Below, in pieces: positions 19,401-27,730 of a stretch of 60,182 nt of DNA (position 1 is the first letter of the stretch; each line of letters begins with the position of its first letter). Made by a program: the position numbers and the translations under genes. Origin of the DNA: Dehalococcoidia bacterium (lineage in GTDB: Bacteria > Chloroflexota > Dehalococcoidia > Lucifugimonadales > Lucifugimonadaceae); assembly GCA_028285005.1 (NCBI GenBank), contig JANQQP010000034.1, positions 1 to 60,182 on the forward strand, written 5' to 3'. The notes below the pieces were generated by a model, which was not told the origin of the DNA, ran no database searches, and saw nothing but the letters and a program-made list of their open reading frames with translations.

Positions 19401-20771
19401 TCACGCCAGCTGGAAATCGGGGCACGAGCTGACGAACTGCAACATGCTGATCGCCTGTGCCGAGAAGTCTGGCGACGATGTGTCGAAAGCGGTCTCCGCT
19501 CCCACCTCGTCCAGGATTGTCTTGCGAATCGAGTCCCGCATCTCCATACAGCCGAGTTCGTACAGCGCCGCGTCCAGCAACTCCTCCGCCGATAGCGAAC
19601 CGCCGCGCTCGCCAAGCCGCTCCACCAGCTTCTTCACTCCCGGCGTCTCCATATCCGCAAGCCGCTCAGCCGCATAGTTGATGCGCTCCATAAGGAAAGC
19701 GGAATCGATCCACTCCCGGCCGATGTGCCAGCCTTCCACGGTCGGAGGGTTCAGCAGCTCCTGTCCCATCGCGCCCGACTTCTCGTGCAGCTGCATCATG
19801 TCGTACTCGTACGGGTCAGTGAACTGGCCGGTCAGCTTCATCAAGTACGTCACATGCTCGGCAGGCCAGCGGACACGCTCGAACCTCGCCTGTCTGAAGA
19901 AGTCCGAGAGAAACAGCGCCCGCAGCATCTCCGAGATCTCGTAGTCCGACCTGAAGTAGACGTCCGCTAACTCCTCGATCGCCTCGCCGTCCGGCTCGTC
20001 CGCAACGAAGAAGCGGTATAGCGTCGTCGCCACGAACCTTGCCGTAGCAGGCTGCGTCACAATCCGGTCGATGATCTCGTCGCCGCCAAAGTCACCGCTC
20101 TCGCCAAAGAACTCCTTGTCGGCGTGCAGGTGGTCGTCCTCGCGGTAGACGAAGTTCGTGTCGTACCAGCCGTTCGGATAGCGAGGAATCGTCTGGTCGA
20201 TGGTCCAGCCGCTGAACGCCTCGGCAGCCGACCTGACCTCAGTCTCGGTGTAGTTGCCGCGGCCCATACTGAACAGCTCCAGCAACTCACGGCCGTAGTT
20301 CTCATTCACCGCCTGGCCGTGGTTCGTCTGCTGGTCCAGCCACCAGATCATTGCCGGGTCCCGAGAAAGCTTCTGTAGCAGCACCTTGAAGTTGCCCATG
20401 CCGTTGTTACGCAGCATCTCGATGTGCACCGCCATTGCCCGCGCATTGTTCACTTTCGAAGCGGCAGTTGCGAAGCGGTTGTGCCACATCAGCGCGACCT
20501 TCTCTTCGAGTGGCCGCTCGGTGTTGATCATGCGGAAGAACCAGCGCATGCCGTTCGCGGTGTAGCGCTCCTCGTCCGCGTACTCCTGGTGGAACCGCTC
20601 GAACAGGTCTTCGACCGGACGGTCGTATCGCCCAACATCGACGAAGCTCTCGACAAGCTCTTCGTACGGCCGCTCCGCAAGCTCCTCGAGTTGCCACGCG
20701 GGCGCGCCAAACGCGGCGCGGCGGACAAGGTGAGCGGTGAGGGAGATTTCGGTGCCGGTAGCGGTGGTCAT
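19401..20771 (-). CDS. DUF1800 family protein
   Basis: 456 residues, first gene of the leftward four-gene operon. Recognisable blocks are HLVRRAAFGAP near the N-terminus, VALMWHNRFATAASKV, MLRNNGMGNFKVLLQKLSRD, PAMIWWLDQQTNHGQAVNENYGRELLELFSMG and EAFSGWTIDQ. These occur throughout the family (PF08811). It is usually encoded with DUF1501 and is thought to act at the cell surface or in polymer handling, but its function is unproven. No signal peptide is visible. The start ATG is followed by TTATGTEISLTAHLV; I saw no strong alternative. Confidence 0.9.
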   Translation of the reverse strand: MTTATGTEISLTAHLVRRAAFGAPAWQLEELAERPYEELVESFVDVGRYDRPVEDLFERFHQEYADEERYTANGMRWFFRMINTERPLEEKVALMWHNRFATAASKVNNARAMAVHIEMLRNNGMGNFKVLLQKLSRDPAMIWWLDQQTNHGQAVNENYGRELLELFSMGRGNYTETEVRSAAEAFSGWTIDQTIPRYPNGWYDTNFVYREDDHLHADKEFFGESGDFGGDEIIDRIVTQPATARFVATTLYRFFVADEPDGEAIEELADVYFRSDYEISEMLRALFLSDFFRQARFERVRWPAEHVTYLMKLTGQFTDPYEYDMMQLHEKSGAMGQELLNPPTVEGWHIGREWIDSAFLMERINYAAERLADMETPGVKKLVERLGERGGSLSAEELLDAALYELGCMEMRDSIRKTILDEVGAETAFDTSSPDFSAQAISMLQFVSSCPDFQLA

Positions 20772-20902
20772 GGGAGTTCAACTCTCACTGTTCGGGGCAC
20801 GGTCAGAACGGCTTTGAACCGGATTAGGCTGCACTATACCTCTTATAGAGGAGGCGGTTGAGGTGTGGCTAAGTGTCGCTGGGATATTCGCTACGGCGCC
20901 AC

Positions 20903-21856
20903 TCACACCCTCACGTCGAACGCCTGGGCGAACTCCTCCCACACCTCTTCCGGCACCTCGGTCGTGGCGCTGACGTACGCCTGTTCGAACTGCTCGGGAC
21001 TCGCCGGTCCTGTCAGCACAATGCCGTTGCCCCTGAGCGGCGCGTTCATGGCGAACTGCATCGCCAGGTCCCGGATGTTTAGACCTCGCTTGTTGCACCA
21101 CCGCCACATCTCATACGCCCGGTTAGTCGCTGCGGGGTCGGTCGGACCACCGATCGTCGCAGGCACCAACTCCCCGTTTTCGTCCACGGTCTGCTCGTTG
21201 TCGCTAAGCCTCTGTGGCTCCGGACCCGCCAGCATCGAACCGCCGAGCGGACTGCCCAGTTCAACGCCCACATCATGCTCAATTGCCAGCGGAATCGTGG
21301 TTTCGGCGAGTGAACTGTTCAGCAGCGTGTAGTCAAGGAACGGTAGGACGATGTCGATCTCACCGGTCTCGATCGCTCGCCTGTGAAAGTCGTGTTGCCG
21401 CACACCGACTCCTACAGCGCCGATACGGCCCTTCGCCTTCCACTCCAGCATCACGTCCAAGCAATCGCCCAGCGGCTCTTCGATGTCGTGGCGCGGGCCG
21501 TGGATCAGCACCGAGTCCACGTAGTCGGTCTGAAGCTCACGGAAGCTGTTCTCAAGGCTCCACTCCGTCGCCTTACGCGACCAATCGCGCAGGAACTTCG
21601 GATGCGAACCGACCTTGGTCTGCAGGTACACCTTGTCGCGCCAACCACCCGCCAGCGCCAGGCCGAACCGACGCTCGCTGATGCCGTAATAAGGAGAGGT
21701 ATCGACAAAGTTGATGCCGCGTTCTATGGCGCCGCGAATGGTCGCAATCGCGTTCTCGTCAGTCTGATCGTCCCAGCCGAGATGTCCGCCGCCAATGCCC
21801 AGCGCTTTCGGCCTCATCTCAGTGCGCCCAAGCCGGCGCGTCTCCAACTCAGCCAT
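20903..21856 (-). CDS. Aldo/keto reductase, copy 1
   Basis: 317 residues. It is an NAD(P)H-dependent oxidoreductase of the AKR TIM-barrel family. The catalytic tetrad can be placed: Asp in NFVDTSPYYG, Tyr just after it, Lys in YLQTKVGSHP and His in VLIHGPRHD. The barrel continues through GRIGAVGVGVRQ and ends with the cofactor loop GIVLTGPASPEQFEQA. It is closely similar along its whole length to the reductase at 28238-29182, so the two are recent paralogs, perhaps acting on L-galactose-like or related sugar/lactone substrates. It begins 4 bp after the stop of the P-loop gene upstream, so the two are probably one operon. Confidence 0.92.
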   Translation of the reverse strand: MAELETRRLGRTEMRPKALGIGGGHLGWDDQTDENAIATIRGAIERGINFVDTSPYYGISERRFGLALAGGWRDKVYLQTKVGSHPKFLRDWSRKATEWSLENSFRELQTDYVDSVLIHGPRHDIEEPLGDCLDVMLEWKAKGRIGAVGVGVRQHDFHRRAIETGEIDIVLPFLDYTLLNSSLAETTIPLAIEHDVGVELGSPLGGSMLAGPEPQRLSDNEQTVDENGELVPATIGGPTDPAATNRAYEMWRWCNKRGLNIRDLAMQFAMNAPLRGNGIVLTGPASPEQFEQAYVSATTEVPEEVWEEFAQAFDVRV

Positions 21857-21860
21857 GCGA

Positions 21861-22541
21861 CTACACGCGTTCTAGCGCGTTGTGCGTGAGGATCCGTGTT
21901 CGGTCAGCATCGCTCAGGTACGGCTCCACTTTGCGCTGGAACTCGGCCACCGTCTCCGCTATCGAACCACTGTTGTTGAGCGTGATCTTGCTGCTCAGGA
22001 GCGACCAGTCCACCAACTCTGTGAAACGTTTGCTGACAGCCTCGATGTCCTCTCTACGAATCACCTGGTTCTCGTGTGGATGAGCGTCCATGCGCTGCTC
22101 GATGACTTCGGCCGGAGCCGTCACATGCACGAGCATCGTCTCAGTCGTGAAGCGCAGAATAGTCCGCTCAACCTGGTGCATCACCAGCTCACGATCGTGC
22201 GGGTCGCCTTTTCCTCCGTAGCCGAAGTACATAGGCCCGTAGACCGCATCCTCGATGTGTGCGCCGATCATCATGTGGTCTTCGCCATCAAAGCTGCCCG
22301 GCTGCACGTGGTAGTACAGGCTGTGCCGCTGGTGCATCTCCTTGATCTTCGGCGACGCCTCCAGCAGCCACTCCTGCTCCTCCGGCGTCGTGTCATCAGG
22401 ATGGCCGGAAGTGTGCGGGATCTTCCAATGGTCGTGGATGAGCGAGAAGCGAGTGCCCATCTTCTGCTCCATCCAGTCGTCGATCGCGTTGGCGAGGGTC
22501 GTCGTTCCGACGTACTCGCAGCCGACCAGTATCAGTTTCAA
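21861..22541 (-). CDS. P-loop-like nucleotide kinase-related protein with a degenerate Walker A
   Basis: 226 residues from a TTG at 22541. That start is chosen because AGGAG lies 8 bases upstream and the protein then begins KLILVGCEYVGTTTLANAI, the first strand and P-loop of a kinase fold. The loop reads G7-CEYV-G12-TTT and lacks the canonical Lys before Ser/Thr. Later parts fit a small nucleoside-kinase-like protein: MLVHVTAPAEVIEQRM (LID-like region), a central His/Met-rich segment and a long C-terminal helix. It is coupled to an aldo/keto reductase (4 bp). The substrate is unknown, and nucleotide binding is uncertain because of the missing Lys. Confidence 0.72.
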   Translation of the reverse strand: MKLILVGCEYVGTTTLANAIDDWMEQKMGTRFSLIHDHWKIPHTSGHPDDTTPEEQEWLLEASPKIKEMHQRHSLYYHVQPGSFDGEDHMMIGAHIEDAVYGPMYFGYGGKGDPHDRELVMHQVERTILRFTTETMLVHVTAPAEVIEQRMDAHPHENQVIRREDIEAVSKRFTELVDWSLLSSKITLNNSGSIAETVAEFQRKVEPYLSDADRTRILTHNALERV

Positions 22542-22659
22542 GTGAGCAACTCCTGTGCGGCAGGTTCCAGAGGCAGCCGCATGATACTCAACCCGCCGGA
22601 GTGCTTGCGTTCCGGCCTGATCGCTACGAAGATGGCCCGGCAACCACAGGAGCTTCAAC

Positions 22660-23436
22660 ATGAGAGAGAACCGGATCAGAACGCAGCTTGCAGCCGGCAA
22701 GCCGGCAGTCGGAGCAGCGCTCAACATCAACTCGCCGCACCTGGTTGAGTTGGCAGGCTCGCTCGGCTTCGACTGGGTGTTTATCGACTGCGAGCACGGC
22801 GCGATGAGCGAGTCCGAGACAGAAGCGATGATCCGTGCAGCCGAGACCTACGGAGTGGCCCCGGTGGTCCGCGTGCCTGCCAACTACGCTCACATCATCC
22901 TGCGGTTCCTCGACATGGGAGCGATGGGAATCGTGGTGCCACACGTCGACACTCCTGAAGATGCGCGCAAGGCTGCGGCCGCTGCGAAGTATCCGCCCCT
23001 CGGCGAGCGAGGCTCGAACTACGGCACCGGGCGCAACAACGAGTACGGAGCCGGGACTGCGGACGCTCTGGAGTACTACAGACGCTCCAACGAAGAGACG
23101 ATCCTGTTCGCGCTCATCGAGTCGCAGGCAGGCGTCGAGAACATCGACGAGATAGTGGCGGTCGACGGCATTGATGCGACGTGGCTCGGCCCCGCTGATA
23201 TGGCGCTGTCGATGGGCCTGCCCGAACAGTCGGTGGTTGATGAAGCACTGGACCGTGTCGTGAACACCACGATCGCCGCTGGCAAGTTAGCGGCCGCAAC
23301 TCACCCTGCGCCAACGGACATTGCGAAGCTCCAACACTTCCACTCACTTGGCGCAAACATCCTCGCCACCAACCTGCTCGGATTGCTCAAAGGTGCAGCG
23401 ACAGACTGGCTCAGCAACGCCCGTAAGATCGAGTGA
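22660..23436 (+). CDS. HpcH/HpaI-type class II pyruvate-dependent aldolase
   Basis: 258 residues with GGAG upstream of the ATG. Members cleave 2-keto-4-hydroxy acids (such as 4-hydroxy-2-oxoheptanedioate or 2-keto-3-deoxy sugar acids) to pyruvate and an aldehyde using a divalent metal. Catalytic residues match: His46 in FIDCEHGAMS, Arg71 in VVRVPANY, metal ligands Glu154 (ALIESQAG) and Asp180 (LGPADMALSMG). It is divergent from the P-loop/aldo-keto operon (118 bp apart) and convergent with the PhyH gene (30 bp). Together with the reductases this suggests sugar-acid or aromatic-acid catabolism, an inference. Confidence 0.92.
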   Translation: MRENRIRTQLAAGKPAVGAALNINSPHLVELAGSLGFDWVFIDCEHGAMSESETEAMIRAAETYGVAPVVRVPANYAHIILRFLDMGAMGIVVPHVDTPEDARKAAAAAKYPPLGERGSNYGTGRNNEYGAGTADALEYYRRSNEETILFALIESQAGVENIDEIVAVDGIDATWLGPADMALSMGLPEQSVVDEALDRVVNTTIAAGKLAAATHPAPTDIAKLQHFHSLGANILATNLLGLLKGAATDWLSNARKIE

Positions 23437-23466
23437 AGGCGCGGCAGCGGCGCTGCGAAACGGCTT

Positions 23467-24264
23467 CTACGCCGTCACTAACCTCGCCAGGCTCGCATCA
23501 TCGACTGCTTCCATTGGCGTGAAGTCGCGGTTGTTCTGGTACCAGGGCCGCTCTTCGCTGGTGCAGGCGTTGCTCACGGCGTTGAAATTCAGGTAGCAGA
23601 TCGCCCTTCGCCACGGTGAAACGTTATTCGCCGAACCGTGCACCACGTTGCAATGCACGAACGCCACGGTGCCTGCGTCGCCGATGATCGGTTCGATGCC
23701 GCCCTCGTCAGCAAGCTTTGTCAACGCTTCCTGGTTAATGTGGTGCAGTGCATAGCCACGCCCCTTCGCATCCTCATGCAGCTTCGAATCGAGAAGGCCA
23801 TGGTGCTGTGATCGGGGGATGGCGAGCAGGGGAGAGGTGACCGGCGTGCAGTCATCAATGAAGACCGAAACCATGATGCACTTCGGCTCCGGCATCCCAT
23901 CGATCATGTGCCACGGCGGGAAGTCCTGGTGCCACTCCCACCCGCCGCCGGTCCCGAACCCGGGCTTTGGGTTCAGCCGGCTCTGATGCAGGTAAACATC
24001 GTCGCGGAGCAGAGCCTTCACCGGGTTCAGAACTCGCGGCAGCTTCGCCAGCATCTCGAACGGCTCTGAGTAGAAATGTGGCCCAAACGCCAGTCTCGCC
24101 GTCTCAGGGTTGTCTGACTCACGCACAACTTCGGGGCCTGTGCGAGCGAGGACCTCCGGAACCGCATCCTGCAGCACCCTGACCTCGTCCTGGTTCAACA
24201 GGTCCTTGATTACGATGTATCCGCGGTCGTCGAACTCGGCAATCTGTGCGGCGCTCAGTTCCAT
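23467..24264 (-). CDS. Phytanoyl-CoA dioxygenase (PhyH) family Fe(II)/2-oxoglutarate oxygenase
   Basis: 265 residues. The iron-binding facial triad is visible: His112 and Asp114 in GGWEWHQDFPPWH, and His209 in AFVHCNVVHGSANN. An Arg (219 or 220, SPWRRAI) is positioned to hold 2-oxoglutarate. Members hydroxylate many small molecules besides phytanoyl-CoA, so the substrate cannot be stated. PhyH genes are strongly expanded in SAR202-type genomes, which fits the proposed host. It stands alone, convergent with the aldolase gene. About 115 bp separate its start from the sigma-factor gene stop on the same strand. Confidence 0.92.
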   Translation of the reverse strand: MELSAAQIAEFDDRGYIVIKDLLNQDEVRVLQDAVPEVLARTGPEVVRESDNPETARLAFGPHFYSEPFEMLAKLPRVLNPVKALLRDDVYLHQSRLNPKPGFGTGGGWEWHQDFPPWHMIDGMPEPKCIMVSVFIDDCTPVTSPLLAIPRSQHHGLLDSKLHEDAKGRGYALHHINQEALTKLADEGGIEPIIGDAGTVAFVHCNVVHGSANNVSPWRRAICYLNFNAVSNACTSEERPWYQNNRDFTPMEAVDDASLARLVTA

Positions 24265-24380
24265 CGCGATCTCTCCGAATGCGCAGTTTTCGTTGCCAAA
24301 GACAACGGAGTCCCGGCGCGCAGAGCATAGCAGTTTGGTAGCTAAGCCTCGGCAATGCGGACTTCAGGTAACGACCCTTA

Positions 24381-25010
24381 CTAGACGACGGTCGATTCGA
24401 GGTGAGTCTTGATCTTCGCGAGAGCGCGGTACTGAAGGGCTCGCACTGCTTCTGGCCGCTTACCGATCTGTGTGCCGATCTCGCCATGAGACATGCCGTA
24501 TAGAAACCGTAAAGCGATGACGTTTCGCTGCTGCGAGTTCAACTTGATAATCGCTTCCATCAGCTCTTTGGAGAGCTGGCGCTGTATCGCAGCATCCTCG
24601 GGCCGCTCTTCTGAAACGGCCAGGTCAGCCTCAGCCTTGAAGTCGTTCGTCACGTTTTTAGTGCGAGACTTTCGGATGTGCCCGACGGCCTCGTTGTGGG
24701 CGATCGAGAAGAGCCATGAGTCAAAACGGGCAGGGTTGCGGAGAGCGGCCATCCTTCTCCATGCACGGATGAAGACATCGGCGACGACATCCTCGAGGTC
24801 GGCGGTGTTCCCGATCAGCGAACGAACGTAAGAGCCCACTCGCTGGACCCTCTCTTTGTAGAGTTCGGCAAACGCCGTTCGGTCCCCGTTTTTGGCCTGT
24901 TGCACCAGCAGGACGCCCGACTGGGCGTCCTCTGTGTGGCCTGCTGAAGCCTCCTGCTCGGAAGCGGAAACAGGCAACTTGATGCGGTCTTCGGGGAAGT
25001 ACTCGGTCAT
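24381..25010 (-). CDS. ECF-type RNA polymerase sigma factor
   Basis: 209 residues. Region 2 runs from LYKERVQRVGSYVRSLI through DLEDVVADVFIRAWRRM to FDSWLFSIAHNEAVGHIRK (about 45-125). Region 4, the -35-binding helix-turn-helix, is LNSQQRNVIALRFLYGMSHGEIG with EAVRALQYRALAKIK at the end. There is no region 3, as in ECF factors. A 40-residue acidic/polar N-terminal tail precedes region 2. The gene follows, by 28 bp, a gene for a membrane-anchored Asp-rich protein whose N-terminus could be an anti-sigma domain. The order (partner first, sigma second) is the reverse of the usual one. Confidence 0.92.
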   Translation of the reverse strand: MTEYFPEDRIKLPVSASEQEASAGHTEDAQSGVLLVQQAKNGDRTAFAELYKERVQRVGSYVRSLIGNTADLEDVVADVFIRAWRRMAALRNPARFDSWLFSIAHNEAVGHIRKSRTKNVTNDFKAEADLAVSEERPEDAAIQRQLSKELMEAIIKLNSQQRNVIALRFLYGMSHGEIGTQIGKRPEAVRALQYRALAKIKTHLESTVV

Positions 25011-25038
25011 CTGTTACTTATAAGACGGCCTGCGCATA

Positions 25039-26877
25039 TCAGTCTTCGTCATCGGAATCGCTGTCGTCATCATCATCTGCGTCGTCGGAATCGCCATCGT
25101 CGGTGTCGTCATCCGCGCTATCGTCCTGGTCGTCCCCCGGGTCGTCCTCTGACCCGTCATTGGCGTCATCACCGGAGTCGGAACCATCGTCATCCGACCC
25201 GTCGTCCTGGTCATCCCCCGCATCGTCCCCTGACCCATCGTCGGTGTCGTCGCCATCGTCATCCGACCCATCGCCTGAGTCGTCGTTACTGTCATCGTCT
25301 ATGTCGCCATCGTTATCCGAGCTGTCATCGGCATCGCCGTCCGACCCATTATCTGAGTCATCACCGTCATCGTCTGAGACATCGGTGTCATCATCCGGCC
25401 CGTCGTCGGTCTCATCGTCGTCATCGGCCTCGTTGTTTTGATCGTCGCCCGGGTCATCAGCTCCGTCATCCTGGTCGTCCCCGTCATCATCCGGAGCTTC
25501 GTCTACGTCTTCGCCGTGGTCGTCTGAACTTTCATCGCCGTCGTCATCGTCTGCGCTGTCTTCAGTGTCATCATCCGAGTCATCGCTGTCGTCTGAGTCA
25601 CCGTCTCCCGCATCATCCTCTGACTCGTCGTCGGTGTCGTCACCGTCATCGTCTGCGCCGTCTTCAGTGTCATCATCCGATTCATCGGTGTCGTCACCGT
25701 CATCGTCTGCGCTGTCTTCAGTGTCATCATCTGAGTCATCGCTGCCGTCTGAATCACCGTCGTCCGCATCATCCTCTGACCCGTCGTCGGTGTCGTCACC
25801 GTCATCATCTACGTCGTCTGCCTCATCATCTTGGTCATCCGCATCATCGTCTGAACCCTCATCTGAGTCACCTTCGCCCGCATCATCTTCTGACTCGTCG
25901 TCGGTCTCATCGCCATCATCCGAACCATCGTCAGAGTCGTCGTGGTCATCTGAATCACCGTCGTCATCATCGTCGGACGCTTCGTCCACGTCATCGCCGA
26001 GGTCATCTGACGCTTCATCCTGGTCATCCGCATCGTCGTCATCCGACCCGTCTTCGTCGCCGTCATCATCATCCGATGCTTCGTCTACGTCGTCGCCGTG
26101 GTCTTCTGTGTCATCATCCGAGTCATGGTCGCTGTCATCTGAATCGTCTTCGCCGTCGTCATCTGGCCAATCGTCCTGGTCGTCATCATCATGTCCGTCA
26201 TCGACCGTGCTGGTCTGCGGAGCGCTTCCGCTGACGAGGTCGTCGGAATCATCATCTCCTGAGTCGCCGTCATCGTCCGCCAGCACGCCTGAGCTGAGAC
26301 TTGAAATCGCCTGCGAGGCAGCGACTGGCCCGGAGGTTGAGATGAGGCCCTCAAGCAGCTGGCCCACAGGCAGTTCTGAAACAGCAGCCAGCGACTCGCC
26401 GTCGTCCGCAAAGCTGCCGCCTACGCTCTGAGCGGTCGCAAGCACAATTGCATCAGCATCAACCGGCGAGATCGTCGCGTCCTCAACAGCGTCCTCGGTG
26501 AGGCGGGCCAGTGTGGTATCACGCTGTTCTGAAGCGCTGCCAGAAGTAGCGCCGAGTAGCAGCAGAATGGCGATTGCTACTGCAAGGCTCGCGGCCATAG
26601 AAGACGCATGCACTGGTCCGAGGTTGATCCGAGCCAGCGTGTCGTCGAGGTAGATCCGCAGTGGACTCAGCTGTCCAAGGTCGAGTTCGGCCGACACACG
26701 CTGCCAGATGCGATCAGCGTCGATCCCTGACGGTTGGTTCCACGTCGTTTGGAGCAGTTGCTCGATCGCGGTCCGGTCGAGCCCGAGGTCATCCGCCCTC
26801 GCAGGCAATGCCGCTCTCCGCACAGCTGCGATCAGATCGTCGACAGTTATATCGGTGCGTTTTTTTGGCTCGGTCAA
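25039..26877 (-). CDS. Membrane-anchored protein with a 400-residue Asp/Ser/Gly-rich acidic repeat tail; possible anti-sigma partner
   Basis: 612 residues from a TTG at 26877 with AGGAG 8 bases upstream. Residues 1-90 are soluble and mixed-charge, with a DDLIAAVRRAALPARADDLG helix-rich stretch. A single transmembrane helix follows at about 93-112 (SLAVAIAILLLLGA). Residues 120-200 are a Ser/Ala-rich stalk. Residues 201-612 are almost only Asp, Ser, Gly, Glu and Thr in DDDGDDTDD- and SDDSDDD-like units. The positive-inside rule puts the acidic tail outside the cell, where it could bind calcium or keep the surface charged. The sigma-factor gene begins 28 bp after the stop, so the short N-terminal domain may sequester that sigma factor. 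No anti-sigma motif is certain. Confidence 0.8.
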   Translation of the reverse strand: MTEPKKRTDITVDDLIAAVRRAALPARADDLGLDRTAIEQLLQTTWNQPSGIDADRIWQRVSAELDLGQLSPLRIYLDDTLARINLGPVHASSMAASLAVAIAILLLLGATSGSASEQRDTTLARLTEDAVEDATISPVDADAIVLATAQSVGGSFADDGESLAAVSELPVGQLLEGLISTSGPVAASQAISSLSSGVLADDDGDSGDDDSDDLVSGSAPQTSTVDDGHDDDDQDDWPDDDGEDDSDDSDHDSDDDTEDHGDDVDEASDDDDGDEDGSDDDDADDQDEASDDLGDDVDEASDDDDDGDSDDHDDSDDGSDDGDETDDESEDDAGEGDSDEGSDDDADDQDDEADDVDDDGDDTDDGSEDDADDGDSDGSDDSDDDTEDSADDDGDDTDESDDDTEDGADDDGDDTDDESEDDAGDGDSDDSDDSDDDTEDSADDDDGDESSDDHGEDVDEAPDDDGDDQDDGADDPGDDQNNEADDDDETDDGPDDDTDVSDDDGDDSDNGSDGDADDSSDNDGDIDDDSNDDSGDGSDDDGDDTDDGSGDDAGDDQDDGSDDDGSDSGDDANDGSEDDPGDDQDDSADDDTDDGDSDDADDDDDSDSDDED

Positions 26878-27008
26878 GTTTCGGCTCCTGGCATAGGCTG
26901 GCGCTTGTCTTTTACATAGGTAGACGCATGAGCCGCCAGAACGTGACGCTGCAAAACGCAGATTTGGCCGGGAACCGTTGTTATCTCAGTTTACGAAAGC
27001 AACATTTC

Positions 27009-27614
27009 TTACGCCGTGGCAGCAGGGCGGTGTGAGTCCAGCACGGCTGTCGCAACTTTGCATGCAGCCCGCAGCTGCTCAGGCGGCGCCTCAGCCCTGA
27101 TGCACGCCGCAACACCGATCAGCGATGTCGTGAAGAAGTGGGCAAGCTCCTCCAAGTCGGCGCGGTGATCCAGTTCGCCGGAGCGCTGTCCGTTAACGAG
27201 CGCGTTTCGAAAAGCGCTGTTGATTCGCTCGAAGTAGGCGGCGACGAAGCGTCCGCTGCCTGGATCCAGCGCTGCGCGTTCAACCGCCGTGTTGCAGAGC
27301 AGGCAACCTCGCCCGCGCGCCCAGCCCTCACTGGCCGAAGCATAAGTGGCGAAGGCGCCGCGGATCGCGTCGAGACCGGCACCATCCGCTTCAACCGGAG
27401 CGAGCACCCGCGAAAGGTGCTCGGCGTCATAGCGCTCGAGGGCCGCCTCGAACAGTCCCTGCTTCGACCCGAACTCGGCGTACATGCTCTTGCGGTTCAC
27501 ACCGAGCTCATCCGCCAGTTCAGCGGTGCTCGTCCCGTTGAAACCTTGCCTGCGGAACAGCTCAATTGCCCGGTCAAGGAGCTCTGTGCGGTCGTATTTC
27601 TTGATGCCTGCCAT
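27009..27614 (-). CDS. TetR/AcrR family transcriptional regulator
   Basis: 201 residues from the ATG at 27614, preceded by an excellent AAGGAGGT ribosome site, so an upstream in-frame start at 27638 is rejected. The N-terminal helix-turn-helix is typical of the family: AIELFRRQGFNGTSTAELAD-ELGVNRKSMYAEFGSKQGLFEAAL. The rest is the ligand-binding and dimerisation domain with VAACIRAEAPPEQLRAAC near the end. It is divergent from the small monooxygenase-like gene, and two operator-like sites lie between them. This supports autoregulation and control of that neighbour. Confidence 0.93.
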   Translation of the reverse strand: MAGIKKYDRTELLDRAIELFRRQGFNGTSTAELADELGVNRKSMYAEFGSKQGLFEAALERYDAEHLSRVLAPVEADGAGLDAIRGAFATYASASEGWARGRGCLLCNTAVERAALDPGSGRFVAAYFERINSAFRNALVNGQRSGELDHRADLEELAHFFTTSLIGVAACIRAEAPPEQLRAACKVATAVLDSHRPAATA

Positions 27615-27641
27615 GGATTTGCAGAACCTCCTTGACACAGA

Positions 27642-27684
27642 GTAAACGATCAGTTACTTTATCCGCAAGTAACCGATCAGTTAC
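27642..27684. promoter_or_regulatory. Two TetR-type operator-like sites in a divergent promoter
   Basis: Site 1 is GTAAACGATCAGTTAC at 27642-27657 and site 2 is GTAACCGATCAGTTAC at 27669-27684; 15 of 16 bases agree and the starts are 27 bp apart. Each is an imperfect dyad with GTAA(C) and GTTAC arms. They lie between a TetR gene reading left and a small enzyme gene reading right. Binding is inferred from position and symmetry. Confidence 0.7.
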
Positions 27685-27730
27685 CCGAGGCAAACAGCCT
27701 GAAACAACGTTCTTAATGGGGGACGAGCCG

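Noticed and set aside
25103..26431. Ser-rich plus-strand frames and apparent short tandem DNA repeats near 25.1-26.2 kb, which could suggest CRISPR
   Set aside because: They are the antisense reading of Asp codons in the acidic protein. There is no constant repeat with unique spacers.
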